A stretch of DNA of 64,000 nucleotides from Petrosia ficiformis (taxonomy: Eukaryota; Porifera; Demospongiae; Haplosclerida; Petrosiidae). The notes beneath the pieces are model-generated. The model was not told where the DNA came from. It saw only the letters and a program-made list of their open reading frames with translations, and did no database searches. The stretch's first letter is position 1; each line of letters begins with the position of its first letter. This document shows positions 34,001-47,200 of the stretch, one piece after another. Both the position numbers and the translations under genes were made by a program. The DNA is taken from contig OX345636.1 of NCBI GenBank assembly GCA_947044365.1, forward strand, positions 22,105,466-22,169,465, given 5' to 3'.

Positions 34001-37000
34001 CACAAACACACACATAGACAGTAACCCTCCACTCCACCTACACGGGTGTTTAAATGGAAGGATTATGATGAATCCTGTTGATGTTTCACTGTGTCGTAAT
34101 AATTTATCTCAGTTTATGGGGTTCATTATACACCTTGTGCAGCTGCAGAAGGTTGAATTTTCCAGATATTTATCGTATTATCAGTAGCAAAAGAATGGTT
34201 GATTCTTAGAAAAAACACTTGCAATCATGTGCAGACAATACAGGTATGTTGTTTAATTCCAATTGGGAACTATCAGACTGTTGAGATTCATCCACTTTCT
34301 GCTTACAGAGAGAATGCAGCAAGTAATGGACACCATTACAGTATATTGTGCATGTATAGTATATTGCCACTCAAAATGGCGGGTTTACCTCATATTTCTA
34401 TGTTGGATGATGTCACTGCACAAGGCCTATATGAGTGATAGTGCAGTTGTTTTTAACACAAAAGTCTTTAATCTCAGCTGGCTCTTCCCACTTTTGGTGA
34501 AGTCAGGTGGATATTGATTAAACCTCAAATAATTAATCATATCATATCCTGGTTTGGGTATTTTGCTTTTTATAGCTCATAAACAATTTGTACTTCCATG
34601 ACCTTTCTCTCCACTGAACAAGAACAATTAAGACAAGTTCACTCAATTATTCACTAAATTGTTTTTAATAAGTGGATTTAGAGATGTTCATCATGGCAGA
34701 AAGCTTTAGCCTGTGCTTGATTGCTGTAACTTTAAATTTGAAAGGTTTTAGAAAAGCCTTTTATGCTTGTACGATTTTGAAGCTTGTTAGTACTTCTAGT
34801 AGTTCTTTTAAAATGCAAATGCTCAAAGTACATTTGACAAAAAGGCAAACAATTGTAGTAATCCCTCTACTCAACCTATTTGGGTGAGGGTTAATATAAA
34901 ATGTAGTTGGACCTTTACAAAGCTATTGCTTCACAAACTTAATTACAAAATTACATTGCCATCTATATCTACAAAAGAGTACTGCATTAAATATTCACTA
35001 ACCTGTAGTTCCTACTGGTCTAATGGAGTACTCATTCAGAGTGAATCCTTTCTCAAGTGCATGAGCTCTCATATCCTTATTAAACATATCACTACCTAAT
35101 ACAAGGGACATAATTGAGTCACAACCATACTAACAAAGACAACAGAAAGAACACATGTGAGTAATGAACATCAAACTTTGAAACAATTTGTCCAGCTAGG
35201 AGTTGGGAATTGCAGAATTAAACATACAGATATCGTTACTGTATGTGTACATGTAAACAGACTGTGTTTAGGTATAATGTATGGTTTTAGATATTTAAAG
35301 CATGGTACTCAGTATGGGTGATTAGATGTTCCCCATTTTACAAAAAAAATAAGAAAGCATAACTTAAATGTATATACAACTACATGTATATAATATTATA
35401 TTTACAAACAAAGTTTTGTGGTCATCACATACATGTACATGATAGTGGATATGAACAGTTTAAAAACAGGAAACAATCATGGTTATGTGAGGGGCTTATA
35501 TGAGGGGGTTACATTTATGAAACATTTAGTATAATACAAATCATGATCTTCACTTATTTGAACATCAATACCAATATGAAATACACACTTCATAGAGGCA
35601 AAGTTCATACAGTGTGTGGGAAGCGCTTAAATTTCAGACTAAATTTAATTTAACATGCAACAACATCTCAGCTATAAGCCTTCTTGGGCCCAGAAGCCAC
35701 CTCAGAAGCCACTTCAGAGTATACCTCTACACTGCACCAGAAGTAGTGTGCTTACATGGTTAATTGTTTCCCCACCCTTTTACAATCCTACCATGACACT
35801 CATCACTATTTATTATGTATTATAGACTTGATGTTTACACTTTACCTGTGAAGTACAATGTACCAAAATAATACTGGTCTATTGGAATCAATCTAATATC
35901 TATACGTCTATGAACATGTTTATCTTCTTCATCAGTACTTGGAAGAACACAAACACCCTGCAATAAGTTGTGTTTGGTGGAGAATATATAATAATAAACT
36001 ACATGTATATAAGAATCTTCATTTTCAGTAGTTGTAGTTGTTGCTATAATTCATAAATCAAAGGAGTTAGTTGCCATTGTTTCTCCTACTAACAGAAAGT
36101 GTTTATGAAAGCTAATTTATGCACTATATGCATGTTATATTAGTATAATACTTTGTTTTGATATTCTAAATAAGGCAGTGATATGCAACATTAATAATTC
36201 AGATATGGGAGTATATTGTCCAACCCTAGAGAGTTGGCATACAATTGTTTGGACATGTCTAGTCATGTGTCATTCATTTCCATTCAATTTTATAGGTATT
36301 CCTGCATAACTTCATGGATTAGCAGTGATTTAACAAATAAATTCTTTTTTAGAAAAGGAATGAGTAATTATAGTTTCATTCTTACAATAATTATTATAAT
36401 GTAGTAATGTAACTAACCATGAATTTTAATTCTCCCATTGACAAGGTATCTGTTAAAAATCCTGATTTTTCCATAGTACTAACAACTTCCTTAATGTATT
36501 TTGGCTATAAAAGACATCAGTACATTAATATTACTATTAATATTACTACTATTAATATTACTATTAACATTACTACTATTAATAATGCTATTAATATTAC
36601 TATTAATATTACTATTAATGTTAATGTTACTATTAACCCTTAGAGCACTGATGTCACATATATGTGACATTTCACCCCTACGTGGTTCGCCATCTGTTCC
36701 TAGCAACACGAAGCTGTCCAAATGCTTGTAATTGGTGTCAGGCACAAGCTGATGAACGTAGGTAAAAAAGTTGATGGTTTTTCGGCCGCCCTTTGGCCTA
36801 AATAACAACTATGGGGGGAATTTTAAAGGGGGGTGTCCCCCGTTAATGCGGGGGATGGAAGGGGGTGCAGCCCCCTCGCTGCCAACGAATTTAGCTTTTT
36901 TTGACCACGCCCACGCCCTCTGGTGGGTACCTGAGGCATTTTCCTTGCTGTGAAACCTGAAATCGTGGGTGTAGCTGGTGCCAACATGCAGTGGGGTCAT

Positions 37001-40000
37001 TTTGTTAGCCCCAGTTCCAGTCAAAAGAGGGAGAGCACTGCATTTGATTTGATCCTACGATGCGCTTGGGGACTTTCGAGTCCTGGTAAGCAAGGTGGTG
37101 GAAGTAGTAGTCCATGTCGGAAAAGGAGCCAAGTTTGGGGTAGAGAAATTGAACGGTGGCCAAATTTTATGCAAGAGAGTCGCCAGTGTTGGAAATGGGA
37201 AGAATTTTGAAAAACAGGCTCAGTGCTCTAAGGGTTAATATTATTATCACTTAGACTCCATTGCCATGGTAGTCAACCACTTCAACAGACAGGCTTCATT
37301 ATATAAACTTCGACTATGAATACAGTTTTTACACTAAGATTGGTTTTATGTCAAATGAGTATTGTAAGTGTGGTCTAGTCACTCCTTGGATTTGCCTTGG
37401 AGTGGATAGACCACACTTACATTGGGTTTAACATATACATAAATCACACAATAGTATTATAATGATTAACTGGTTAGGCAGTTGCCCTTGGATGGGATTT
37501 GGTGAAGTTACATATTAAACAGTGAAGTTGCCCTTGGATGGAATTTACACAATAAACAGTGTTGTAAAGGTAGACAATGTCCTGTATGACTGGATATTCC
37601 CTCACGAATGTCTACAGTATCTGTCTTGTCATTAATGTATACCATCATGTGATTTCATTACTACATACTGTACCTTTGTTTTACTGTCTGAATTGTATTC
37701 AGGATGACCTAATAAGATATCAATATCACCACTGGATAAAGCACCTTAAGAATGAAGAAATGACATTTAATTGGGTGTACAGCCACAACTACACTCACAT
37801 GTATACTCTTATGGATATATTTTAGAGACCACAATCAAATCTTAATTGTTTGTAGTGTGTTGCTATGCTATGAATAGCTGTAAACAAGCACATGGCTGTG
37901 TTTATATAAAGCATAATATTTCCTCATTGTTATGGGTCCATATCAGTTTACAAAACTGGCAAAACTAAACCACTCATAGTCTTGTAATACTGCATAGATA
38001 CACACACATATATATATATACATCATACACGTACTTATTACAGATTTAAAATTTAAAGTAATCTCAGCTAGGCGTAATGAGAAAGTTTATATTTTGCATG
38101 TTTGAAGTTGATAGTGAAAATCAACTTTTGCACATAAGGTAAAGTATGTATGGAATGATAATTAGTCTTATAATCTCTTATATCACAGGTGGTTTCTCTC
38201 AGCTTAAACATAGACATTAGAATAATTAAAGGAAAGAGATTGGAAATGGTATTCATGGAAAATGCACCCATACTATATCCATTATACATCTTATAATTAG
38301 AAAAAAGCTTGATGTTTTTATGAAAGAATACAATAAATTTTACATGTACACGGATTAACATGTGGTCTTCATAAACCAATAGATTAAGCTGCTGTGCTCT
38401 TGTATACATAATTATTCAAAATACTGCTGTACCTGTCCTGCTGGTGTTGGTGGCAGTAAGCAGATAAATAATGGAACACTCAACGTATAGGATCAAGCCA
38501 GACATAACGAATTTAATTATAGAATACATTTCTTCTAGAATTCTTTCATGGGGAAGTAGCACACCTATTAGACTACAATGAAATTTTTTTTATGCTAGAC
38601 ATAACAAATTTTACCATTTCTTCAAATTGCAAAACTCAAGAACCCACACCAACCAAAACATGAAGGGGAAAGACATCCAACTAGTAGAAGACATTAAGCT
38701 TTGGGTCATGCATCTTTGAATGGCAGGGCAGTTATAACTATGATGGGAGAAACTAAAAACATACATGTACTTACAGACCATGTTTAGATTACTTACATGT
38801 ACTATGGTAACTGCCATCATTTACCCACTACCACGTCCTACCCTGGAAGGAGAGGAGGTGTGGTTTCCACAACTTCACAATGACAATTAAGATTAAGGGT
38901 AGAACATTTTGAGGTGAAAACTTGAAGTTAAAGACCCATATTCAATTACCTGGAACCAGGTGCAACATCAGACAATCAAAATGGTAATGGCATATTGTCA
39001 AATGTAATTCAATTTTCTATATAATATTCTTACCTCTCCTAAAACTCCCACAAACAGTGGCTATAAACTTGTCATCCAATTCTTTAATATGTTTAAAAGT
39101 AATTTCTTGAAGTTGAACCATTTCATCACGAGGTATACGTTGATTAAATTCATGAAAGTATCTACAATTATTAAGATAAAACTGTCTATGCATACTAAAT
39201 GATCATAATAGATGATAAAAACTTGTAATAATTAGTACAACTACCAATGGCAGAATGTTTTGATGTGTCCATTCTTCACAAGAAAATCTTGGACTATGAG
39301 TTATATAAATAACCATAACTTCACAATAAAAATGTTTTAGCAAAGGCTATTATCATTAGTTGTTTTCTAGTATCTTGTTTAGAGTGGCAATATACTTAGT
39401 TTTCCAGAAAAAGGAATAATAAATACACACAGGTACACACACATGCATGCACACAATGGCGCTTCATGGCCAGGGTATATATTGCAATATTGAATAATGA
39501 TACTGAAACAAATCACACAATAAATTTAAATTATTGTTTGTATCCTCTATGCATTGTTAGATAATTTATGGAATTCAGAATGTATATAGAGCATGACAAA
39601 CACTCACTTCACTCCAATTCTCTGATGATGATTTAGTTTATCAGGATTTTTCTTGAGTTCTGTATGAAATGGCAACAGCTAAAAGAATATTTATAATCTA
39701 GTTACTTACCATTGATTGGGAAATTTTTGTAATAAAAACATTAATTTTCATTGAAAAAACATTTAATGGATTTTAAATTGCATCAGGTGTAAATTAAAAA
39801 TAGTGAAATATTAAAATTTCAAAAACATTAATTTTCATGTGATGGAATTAGCAGCGAAATGTATTTAACAGGGAAGATTTCCCTATCTACAGTAGATAGT
39901 GGTTACTGATAGTTATAAAAGTTATATATAATATCATTGTTAAACTTAAAAACTTCATTTCCCTATCTACAGTAGATACTGGTTACTGATAGTTATAAAA

Positions 40001-43000
40001 GTTATATATAATATGATTGTGACATATGTAAGGCTGTTGATGCATTTGAATGTACATGCATGTAAACAAATACTAGCAGGTGGGTTATAAACAATTTTTC
40101 ATGCCAATTAAATCTTACTTTTGAGTAGGGACTTACATGTACAAGATAAATAAATGAATTTTTCCTTTGTTTTAATTACTCAAATATATTGCACACACAG
40201 TATGCAGAGCTGCTTTCAAATAAACTGTGAACATTCCTTGTGTTACTAGGCTTATTAAAGAAGACAAAGGCATTAAACACTTCAATTTTTTTACCGACAG
40301 CGAAGAAGGGTCACCTTTAAAAATCTGCTAAACACATCTGACAACTATCATTGTTAAACTTCACAAATGTTTGTAGTATTTCATACATTATATATTAAGA
40401 GCATACAAAAATGACAATCTACATAATCATACTTTATCTACACATAATACCTTCAAGTGTTGTAATCCCTTCATCAGCAAGTCGTTTAGCAGCTGCAGGA
40501 CTGAAAGTGAAATTAACATGTGATAAGAACACAAATGCAGAATTCAACAATGTGACATGGATCATGATAATGGTGCATCCAACTACACGGATTTTTCCAT
40601 ATTTGTACTAAATTATTACATTGAATATGGATTACGGAGAATTACACTAAAAGCACGGAAATTGTATGTACTCTTGACTAAAAGATGGAAGTGTCTTTTA
40701 ATCCTTTTAGTAGTAGCTCAGCATCTAGTAAAGCCTCTAGTAGTGAGTTACAGCTAGTACTGTACACTGTGTTACAGTTAGTGATACTGATGTCAGTGTA
40801 CCTGCGACTAAACTTTCAACTAAATTGATCAGGATCAGCTATACTGAATAAGTGAATGCACATTTTATTCATTTGTCTTTGAAAATACAGAAATGTCATA
40901 ATCATACAGAAGATTACACTGAATTGAGTAATGTCTAGTTGGAGGCACTGTGAAAACTGTTACTGTATGCATTGCAATTTTAATGGGCAAGTACACATGT
41001 ACACAATGTTGGTACTTAAGTACAAAGACTAGTTTTCCAATCCACTTAAGTACAAGTACAAAGATAGGTCAAGTATATATACCAGTACATTATTTAACAT
41101 TAGAAAGTATTGGTATTCCATTATTGTATTGGACCACTGCAAATCTTTTAGAAGGCTTATGGTAGCAAAAGAATACGTGGAAACCCAACTCATCTTGTTT
41201 GAACTCTATCACACTCTCAAAGCAATGCTTGAAATCAAGTTCTATTGAAGTAGTGGCCGCTTCAACATTGAGTAGTCACTTTTCAGCTTTACCTATTTTA
41301 TTTCATGCCTCATGCATGTGATTGAAGCCACAAAACGTTTTTTTCTACAAGTCAAAGGTTGCTTTTACTGCATAGAGGCTGCCAAGGCATTCAATTGGAA
41401 ATTGCCCCAGACACACCACACCATTTTTATATATTCCAGGAGAATTGATATACTATTTGAAAACTGGTCCAGATTTTGCCTGACATACCTGATATTTTCT
41501 ATGTGCATCTTTATTGCGATGGTTCAACAAAATACATAAGTAATTGCACAAGCTGTGTACTGTATGTATACTCACCCAATACCAGTGACTTGTGTTAAAA
41601 AGTTAATTGATTGGCTACAATCATCAGCACGTATCTACAAATATACAAACAAAATACAAGAATAGTATACACAATAATCATTCGATTGCTATAACAATGA
41701 AATTACATTTATGTAGGTTAATTGTAAAAACAGTGCATGTTCCTATATACATAGTTACCTAACCTTTTCCAGCTTTTGTAGCTGTCCAGTATTTAATATT
41801 TCGTCAATCTTCTTTGCAATTTTATCTCCAACTCCATCCTTGAAATGGTTTGCATTATAGTAAACAATTATTATAACGTGTGTTACATGTGATACTAAAC
41901 TACAAAAAGATACTGTATATAGAAGAGCTTCAATTAGCATTAAATGCACAGTGTAATTCCTGATCTGGGATAAATGCCATAAATGCATTGCTGACTTAGA
42001 TGAATAGCAACCATTTGCCAAATTTTCAATGCCTTTAATTTTATACACAGGCATACATGAAAATTAGTGTCTGTGTATAATGATGTTTATTAATAGTAAA
42101 AATACAAATGGAAAAGATGAACATATGTAAGTGAAAATGTTAGCACATATTACATACCAGTTTCTTTGCCTCTGCACCACTCTTAATTCTAATAGGATGC
42201 TTTGCCAATACACTAGCAGCTTTTCTATTGAAGTATAATTATTATACATAAAATGTTTTTTATCTATATATACTATACATAATCTAAGATATAAAAACCC
42301 TATGAGCAATTGCTTAGCCAGTTAGATGCATTTTCACACACATCTATACACCTACTTGGAGGGATTCATGCTATTTAGATTGAGAGGGTGAAGCCCAAGG
42401 GATGCTAAATAGCATGAATCCTGACAAATAGGTATACAGTAACCTAATTTTGCTGAGTCGGTATTTAATGATGTATTCATAGTTGATTCATAACATTTAA
42501 AACATATTCATAGCCGAATTACTGCTAACTTTTTTCGGGAAGTGAACCCACAGTGCAATGACAGGGCACGAAATGTAGGTTGTTTAAGACTTTTTTGTGG
42601 TTTCCACTAAACAAACCGGGATCTATATAAACGTTCATACTATGAACCTGGATTTATACTATATACATCCCTTATTATAGCATCTAACATCAAAGGGAAT
42701 TATTCACGCTATGGTTTATCACACATGCTATGGTGTATTACAATAATTATACTTACACAATGTACCTGTATGCATTATACTTGTGAACATTCCTTGCAAC
42801 ATTCCGTTCATAGTTTGCTAATTCTGCAGGAGGGAAAGAAACACTGGCAATTTATAATTACTGATAATTATTTATTATAATAGTGCATATAATTCAGTTT
42901 TAGTTTAGTTAGGTTCATTTGTATTTTGTAGAAAAACCTATTGTTGATTTTCATTTGAAGACTGCTGGTACCTTGTTCAAAGAGCTACTGACAGACACAA

Positions 43001-43605
43001 GCACACTAGAGTAACTCACTGCTTTGGCTATGCAGGAGAGTGTTAATTGTAATTATTATTAATTTCATGGCAGTGTCTAGAGTACTGGCACTGGTACTCG
43101 TAATTTATACCTTAAAGTACCCGTTGGTAGAAGTGGTCGATGAACCATAGTGTCTAGGGGCCCAAATTCACCAAGCCACACGGTGTCTTGTTAGGATCTA
43201 AATTTTGATGACATATTAATCCTCCCATTCTTTTATTTCCCAGCCCTTCTGGTATCATTGTGTGGTCACTTCCTGCTTGTTAATCATAGTGACATTCATT
43301 CGCCCATTAGCCGGCAAGGTTACTGTTACTGGCACTTTATACACGGCCTAATTTTGTTATTATACAGGGACATAAACAATGACTATTGTCACAGGGTCAT
43401 TTATGTAGGAGGGCACGAATACACCATCAAGCACATACTTTGCTGTGTATTTAAAATGATAAAAATTGGACATTGTATTACTATAATGATCCGTGCTCTC
43501 AGCACCAACAGCTGCACAATACAAGTCCACAACAAACTCACCATTCAATATGTCTGCAATATCTGAATTTGGTTTACCACTCTCTGGCGCTTTTCTTTTA
43601 CTCAT
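33228..43605 (-). CDS. POLB: DNA polymerase beta
   Basis: Exons: 43605-43542, 42823-42766, 42224-42158, 41838-41764, 41634-41576, 40500-40451, 39659-39608, 39161-39034, 37744-37674, 36504-36418, 35957-35846, 35095-35003 and 33322-33228. All are GT/AG and in frame, giving about 336 aa, one more than the human protein. The N-terminal lyase domain has [17 protein letters not shown] and [15 protein letters not shown]73 aligns with the human Schiff-base lysine K72. HhH motifs follow ([23 protein letters not shown]). The palm has [17 protein letters not shown] with D191 and D193, and RRIDIRLIP with D257, the three metal-binding aspartates. [20 protein letters not shown] and NEYSIRP bind the nucleotide. 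The enzyme fills single-nucleotide gaps and removes the 5'-deoxyribose phosphate in nuclear base excision repair. All key residues are present, so it should be functional. It starts [11 protein letters not shown], like human. A divergent coiled-coil gene begins 106 bp upstream. Confidence 0.98.
33498..34050 (+). repeat. Dispersed repeat family, copy 1 (with GACA microsatellite)
   Basis: Blocks such as GCAGAAAGCTTAGAGCCAGCT, GTGTGTGCTACATACAACCTG and GTAACCCTCCACTCCACCTA recur in the same order on the opposite strand at about 52160-52655. Parts recur near 34680 and 41205-41345. A (GACA)n tract at about 33964-34000 lies within this copy. The family is several hundred bp long; I could not define its ends or class. 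It lies in the last POLB intron. Confidence 0.65.
33964..34000. repeat. (GACA)n microsatellite
   Basis: About nine tandem GACA units are followed by CACAAACACACACA. It is inside the dispersed repeat in the last POLB intron. Confidence 0.95.
36520..36636. repeat. ATT/ACT-rich microsatellite next to the piggyBac-like element
   Basis: Irregular repeats of TTACTATTAATA cover about 115 bp just 3' (minus strand: upstream) of POLB exon 10. The isoleucine/asparagine/threonine-rich ORFs across it are artefacts. Confidence 0.85.
36637..37234. mobile_element. piggyBac-like non-autonomous element in a POLB intron
   Basis: TTAA at 36633-36636 and 37235-37238 brackets CCCTTAGAGCACTG at left and its exact inverse CAGTGCTCTAAGGG at right. 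A TTAA duplication with CCCT-type ends is the piggyBac signature. A subterminal palindrome ATGTCACATATATGTGACAT follows the left end. The 598-bp body is far more GC-rich than the intron around it (GGGGGGTGTCCCCCG, GGAAGGGGGTGCAGCCCCC), but I found no transposase sequence. Confidence 0.88.
37364..37420. repeat. Short hairpin, 22-nt arms, in POLB intron
   Basis: GTAAGTGTGGTCTAGTCACTCC at 37364-37385 pairs with 37399-37420 with a single two-base mismatch, leaving a 13-nt loop. Similarity continues a little outward (CAAATGAGTATT versus its partner AATGTAAGT). It is probably a tiny foldback element. Confidence 0.75.
39889..40018. repeat. 70-bp direct duplication in POLB intron
   Basis: TTCCCTATCTACAGTAGATA and about 55 nt after it appear at 39889 and again at 39959, 70 bp apart, almost identical. 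Each copy contains the palindrome ATCTACAGTAGAT. Confidence 0.85.
42362..42421. mobile_element. 60-bp palindromic element in POLB intron
   Basis: GGATTCATGCTATTTAG at 42362-42378 and its perfect inverse at 42405-42421 enclose a 26-nt loop containing GAAGCCCAAGGGATG. The same end and a related loop occur near 5407-5460, so this is a dispersed family. Confidence 0.7.
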
Positions 43606-43711
43606 CCTAGAGTAGTAGGGGTAAGACCCTAGTAATTAGGCTAGGCCTGGAATAGGGGTGTGTAGTAACAACATTGTGGGGGATTCAAGTTTATAGTTCA
43701 AGACGTTCGCC
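43606..43711. promoter_or_regulatory. Bidirectional promoter, POLB / large coiled-coil gene
   Basis: Only 106 bp separate the two divergent ATGs. The spacer is richer in G/C than the flanking introns (GTAGGGGTAAGACCCTAG, GGCTAGGCCTGGAATAGGGG), with no TATA box. Both 5' untranslated regions must be very short or overlap. Shared regulation is inferred from the geometry. Confidence 0.7.
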
Positions 43712-44117
43712 ATGGCTCGCCGTAACAAAAGGCCCAGTAGCTCAAATGAGAAAGAACTACTTTCAGATATGTCACTAGAGATTAATACTCCTGTGATAGT
43801 AAATACAGGAAACACACAGAGAGGTGTGGGGAAGCCAAAAGGAACAAGTAAGAGTGCTTGGGGGAGCACATTTCTAGATCGAAAGAAGTTCTTTGAACGT
43901 GGTGTGCAGAAAGATGAAGAGGGCTACTTAACTGCAGATGAGGAAGACCCACGTCCTCGACTTACAGTAAGCAATGTTTTGAGCAGGCTTTTAACAATAA
44001 TAATAATTAATTATATAAATAAACAGTTGTCTTATATATATATATATATATATATATAACTCATTGAGTATGATTTGTTTGACTATTCAGAAGAAAGCAT
44101 TTCATGACTATTGAACT

Positions 44118-44200
<83 letters not shown>

Positions 44201-47200
44201 TTATTATACTCAATGGATATTCATAATTCAGTAGACAACTCTGCATTTGTGACCCCAAGTTCATAATAGTTGTAAATTTTGCGTAGATTGCTCATATAAT
44301 ATACAGTCTGTCAAAACAGTACTTCCACTTAATGATTTGATGGTGTGGAAAGTATTTGCATGATCATGTTATAAGAATCTTAAGAATATTGGACCCCGCC
44401 AACATAAAAAAAACCCTGGAACTTAATTTTTTAACTCTCTGGTTATGATTTACCTGAAAAAAATGTAGGACCCCTCATATTACCATTAACAATGAGTCAT
44501 GCAAACAAAATATTTGCAACGTCTTAAATAAAAGAATCATGCAAGGTCTTCTCACGTCAACTACTATCCTCTTCCAGTAAAGCTTCTCTTAGCAACTGCT
44601 TCACTTAAAGAAGGAGCTGGCCCAGCTACATTTTTGTGGGACTAAAATAAGCTCTTTCAGCACTCCTCTACCAACTACAATGTAGATATTGACTTCTCCC
44701 CTTTGCTACACTAGACATCATGTTGACAAATTTGAGTAAGTCAGATCTTGTGTCTAATGACCAGGTAAGGATAAGCAGCATCCCCCCTATAACAATCTAG
44801 CTTCCTTATTAATCTTGATAAGTCTTCACACTTCCCTCAAAGATAAGAAAAACATTCAGTAACTCTACACATATGGAACACATTTTATGATGGGGGTCTC
44901 TTCAAATAATTGCAACATGCAAATGTGTAGTAATGTAGGTTTTACCTTCAGGAGACTAGAAATGTCTGTCAGCTTAGTAGTAAGTACATGTACATGAATA
45001 CTGAATTAAATTGAGTTTTTTTTTGGTTGTTTCTTCATAATATAAGAATAGTATTATTGTAGATATAAAAATATAATTTCAGATTGCGTGAGAAAATAAT
45101 TATACAACCTGATATACACCTAACAATGCCTGTAGCCTACTATAAGTCTTCTACTATATCATACTATATATTATTTTGGATTCCTTTTCATTATGAAGAA
45201 ACAACCATTTTATTTGCTACAAGGTTGTACTTATGTTCATGGTATACACTGGATGTTTGTTAGCTGTTGAGTCCATTATGTTATCTATGTAGACCAGATT
45301 CAGCATTATAGACAAGTAGTGTGTTAAGTAAAGTACAATACACATAAGTAAATTATAGTCCAATACAGTATTGTACAATACAGTACAGTACATTACATGT
45401 AAGTATAGTACAGTACAGTGTAGTACACTATAGTACAGTACAGTACATAGGGTGTAATACAGTACGAGGTTCACAGTGATATCATACAAACATCACAAAA
45501 ATCTTATTCTCATCTCCTCACATACGCATATACATGTACTAGTGCCACTGTACTAACATCTTATCAATACAATGCAATACTACGTGTGTTGGAATTATAA
45601 GTAACTTATTATTGTTTTTATTTACAAGAATTGTGAATCAAACCAGTCCATTATTGTTTATGAAACCAATTTTATTAGAAATCACCCCATTACTGACCTC
45701 AAATTATTTACTATGCATATTAGCATGTAGGGCATATATTCGCTAATGTATCCATGCTCAATTTACTAAGAATACCATATTTTAATAATAATTAATGTTT
45801 ATTACTAATTGTAATTTAGTGTTATGTACATGTATTTGTGTATGTACATGTGTATGAATTTACATGCATGACTACGCAAAAATATATAACTGAAATGTAA
45901 TGTAATAGAGAATGTAAAGATCTAATTTGTCATAATTGTTATTTTGCTATCACTATAGGGATTATTTGTGGTATTGTTTGTTGTCTGTGCAGCTTACATA
46001 TATACATGTGTATTAGTGTTGTTTTAGTTAACTATAACTTTAGCTAAAACCCCTTTAAGTAATGCATTATGACTTGAAATTTACTAAACTATAACTAAAT
46101 TACAAATATAGTGCAATTACTATAACTGAAAATCGGTCGATAATTGGGAATTTTAGTTAGTTAACTAAACTAAAGGTTTGAGAAACTAGGCACACTATAC
46201 ATGTAACTATAAATAAAAGTGATCATTATTAAAACAACACTAGTGTGTATGATTTACTATAAAATACAAGCACTTCACATTATTGTGGTCCAATAGGCAT
46301 AGTGATGTTACTGTATGGTGATTACTCACTATAGTATTAGTATGTTCCAAGTATATTTTGTTTCCTAGGAGTGGGAGGGTAGTTTAGTAGATGAAATATC
46401 CAGAGAAGTGGTCACCTCAATCCTGGCTTCAACGAGAGTTGGATTTGTATGAATCCCCTTGTAATATTATACAATAGTACAATGTAGTATCATATATCAC
46501 ATGTTAGTTCTTGTGTAAATAATTAATACTCATAATTGCATCTTTTCAAAGATGTACCTTGTATTTCACATGTAAGTTTATGTTAGCTGGATTTCCTGGT
46601 AGTGTGGGAGGTTTTTATGTATATGTACATGATATGATATAATTACAATATGTTTACATACAAATGTACTATACCAACATGTAATTACAGTATTATCTTT
46701 TTGCACGTTGACTCATCACTATCTACTAATGATTATAATGCATGACCAATCACATTTCATAAACACAAATGTGTTGTGAATGATCACGTTCCCATGTGAA
46801 TAGAAATGACATATTATATCACATAACATGGGGGGAGAGGGTGTAGGCATGTTGTATTTATCTTTACTGAGCTTGGTTGACAATTATACCATTATCTGGT
46901 TTACCATACTTAAGAAATTCAATCAACTTGTGATATGTCTATGGAATGTATAAATACTTTCTTTTAATCAACAATTATCATGAGTATATTTATATTGACA
47001 TATTCTAAGGAATCATTCTGTGGTCTTACATGCTGAAGCATGCTGAATCGTCTGTATACATGTACATTTTAGTTAGTTATAGTTATTATATTTGACTTGT
47101 AATAGTTCAGTTAACTAAAAGTCACAGTGCTTTACTAAAAGAGGTATAGTTAACTAAATATCATGTATACAAATACACATGAAAGTAATAGTACCTTCAC

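Larger units (their letters stand above)
43967..46368 (+). other. Intron 1 of the coiled-coil gene
   Basis: It contains TA microsatellites (44035-44058 and 44117-44197), a region of repeated short words AGTACAGTACA (45360-45460) and the hAT MITE at 46014-46242. No additional exon was recognised. Confidence 0.55.

Noticed and set aside
36491..36808. Asparagine/isoleucine/serine-rich ORFs on both strands
   Set aside because: They translate the ATT-rich microsatellite and the end of the piggyBac-like element.
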